From Pedobacter metabolipauper (lineage in GTDB: Bacteria; Bacteroidota; Bacteroidia; Sphingobacteriales; Sphingobacteriaceae): a DNA stretch of 64,000 nucleotides. Of this stretch, positions 63,033 through 64,000 are shown piece by piece. Below the pieces are notes generated by a model that saw only the letters and a list, made by a program, of their open reading frames with translations, was not told the origin of the DNA and did no database searches. The translations under genes were made by a program, and so were the position numbers. Location: the NCBI RefSeq assembly GCF_004362715.1, contig NZ_SNYC01000005.1, positions 125,781 through 189,780 of the forward strand, given 5' to 3'. Position 1 is the stretch's first letter; each line of letters opens with the position of its first letter.

Positions 63033-64000
63033 CTAGCTGATCTTATATTCTTCCATTTTCCGGTATAAGGTAGTCAGACCAATTTCAAGCAGCCTAGCCG
63101 TTTCCGTTTTATTGCCGCGGGTATGTTTAAGTACCTTGTTGATGTGCTGCCGCTCCATGGCTTCCATACTTAAAGAATCAGATTCCTGGGTATCCGTATG
63201 AAATTCATAAGGAAGCAGGTTTGCAGTAACCAGGTTACCATCAGCCAGGATCACCACCCGTTCCATTACATTTTTAAGCTCACGAATATTACCTTTCCAG
63301 CTGTGTTTAAGCAGCAATTCAGAAAAGCCATCATCCATAACAAATTCAGGCTTGTTTACTTTAGCCGCAAACTCCTTTAAATAATACTTAGCGATCGTTA
63401 GAATATCAGTCTTTCGCTGCGATAAGGGAGGAAGTTCTATAGAAAATACGGAGAGCCTGTAGTACAGGTCCAGCCTGAACTTACCGGTTTCAGCTTCTTT
63501 TTTGAGATCCCTGTTTGTGGCCGCAATGATCCGCACATTCACCTTACTGGTCTGCGTATCCCCCACCTTTATAAAAGTTTGATTTTCCAAAACCCTTAAC
63601 AATTTAGATTGAAGATCAAGGTCCATCTCGCCAATTTCATCCAGAAATATCGTTCCATCGTTCGCTTCTTCCAGTAAGCCTTTTTTATCTTTCACAGCAC
63701 CGGTAAAGGCACCTTCTTTATGGCCAAATAACTCACTCTCTAAAAGTTCATGATTAAACCCACTGCAATTAACAGCAACAAAGGGTTTTAATTTACGCGG
63801 ACTTTCATAATGAATAGACTGCGCAAAAACTTCTTTACCTGTACCAGTCTCGCCCAGCAGCAGCACAGTAGTATCTGTAACCGAAACCTTTTGGGCCAGG
63901 TCCACCGCATCCCTTAATGCCTTCGATTGTCCAAGTATGGCACTGAAGCTGTATTTCTTAACCACCTTATTTTCGAGTTCATTTACACGGAACTGTAATT
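63033..64000 (-). CDS. Sigma-54-dependent response regulator, 3' part (5' end outside window)
   Basis: The frame is open to the window edge (before the GTG at 63965 it continues FRVNELENKVVKKYSF), so the visible 322 codons are the C-terminal part of an NtrC-type regulator; the receiver domain should lie beyond 64000. The AAA+ domain shows Walker A GETGTGKEVFAQ, the sigma-54 contact GAFTGA, Walker B GTIFLDEIGEM and the Arg finger region RLDLYYRLSVF; a Fis-type HTH (KTETARLLEIGLTTLYRKM) ends the protein. It activates sigma-54 promoters after phosphorylation by the adjacent kinase, 3 bp downstream. Confidence 0.92.
   Translation of the reverse strand, partial: LQFRVNELENKVVKKYSFSAILGQSKALRDAVDLAQKVSVTDTTVLLLGETGTGKEVFAQSIHYESPRKLKPFVAVNCSGFNHELLESELFGHKEGAFTGAVKDKKGLLEEANDGTIFLDEIGEMDLDLQSKLLRVLENQTFIKVGDTQTSKVNVRIIAATNRDLKKEAETGKFRLDLYYRLSVFSIELPPLSQRKTDILTIAKYYLKEFAAKVNKPEFVMDDGFSELLLKHSWKGNIRELKNVMERVVILADGNLVTANLLPYEFHTDTQESDSLSMEAMERQHINKVLKHTRGNKTETARLLEIGLTTLYRKMEEYKIS

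Overview
The window looks like a chromosomal segment of a Bacteroidota member, most likely the Sphingobacteriaceae (Pedobacter-like). The reasons are a 286-residue primary sigma factor, a type III glutamine synthetase, a MurF-alanine racemase fusion, a SusC-type TonB-dependent receptor with an N-terminal carboxypeptidase-like domain, GH92, S46 and S41 secreted enzymes, AT-rich spacers, and many promoters of the Bacteroidota type (TTTG, about 19-20 nt, TAnnTTTG). I see no insertion sequence, phage, integrase, CRISPR or rRNA. This is mostly core genome with small accessory pieces.

Layout. 1-6.7 kb: end of a DUF2339 membrane protein, its DUF3999 partner, glutamine synthetase III and purM. 6.8-7.5 kb: a hicAB toxin-antitoxin locus whose toxin seems to carry a one-base frameshift. 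7.5-15.1 kb (minus): GH92 mannosidase, a DPP7-type S46 peptidase and a TonB-dependent receptor. 15.4-22.5 kb: lpdA, an MBL-fold hydrolase, a DUF2975/HTH pair (minus), rpoD, a long GAPDH and an M28 peptidase. 22.5-26.4 kb (minus): a small unknown, an S41 lipoprotein peptidase, and an operon of LolD-like ATPase, pre-ATP-grasp-like protein and a HAD-like protein with altered catalytic residues. 26.5-31.6 kb: sucC, a 690-bp AT-rich gap, asnS and an FMN-dependent glutamate synthase-like protein. 31.7-36.2 kb: a YciO/TsaC-type protein and a trpDFBA operon (minus) preceded by a transcription attenuator with a 17-codon leader peptide containing three Trp codons in a row. 36.2-44 kb: esterase, SDR, recR, sodium:solute symporter, LOG protein, DUF502 and murF-alr. 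44-46.4 kb: three membrane-protein genes behind a promoter overlaid by two tandem copies of an operator-like motif. 46.4-50.7 kb: a duplicated S41-like protein, AraC regulator, tRNA-Leu(UAA), tRNA-Gly(GCC) and recX. 50.9-58.2 kb: a periplasmic-binding fold without signal peptide, sterol desaturase family protein, methyltransferase, PI-PLC-like lipoprotein, DinB protein and a DUF4965 glutaminase-like secreted protein. 58.5-60.9 kb: the ribulose monophosphate pair hxlB-hxlA divergent from an AraC regulator. 61-64 kb: a small unknown, a sensor histidine kinase and the 3' part of a sigma-54 activator.

How the genes work together. Secreted GH92, DPP7, S41 and DUF4965 enzymes with a TonB receptor fit a polymer- and glycoprotein-scavenging lifestyle. 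Nitrogen metabolism is represented by GSIII and the glutamate synthase-like protein, central carbon by lpdA, gap and sucC. The most informative regulatory features are the trp attenuator, the double operator at 46.2 kb, the 21-bp repeat between hxlB and araC, and several predicted leaderless or near-leaderless starts where TAnnTTTG lies 3-7 nt before ATG.
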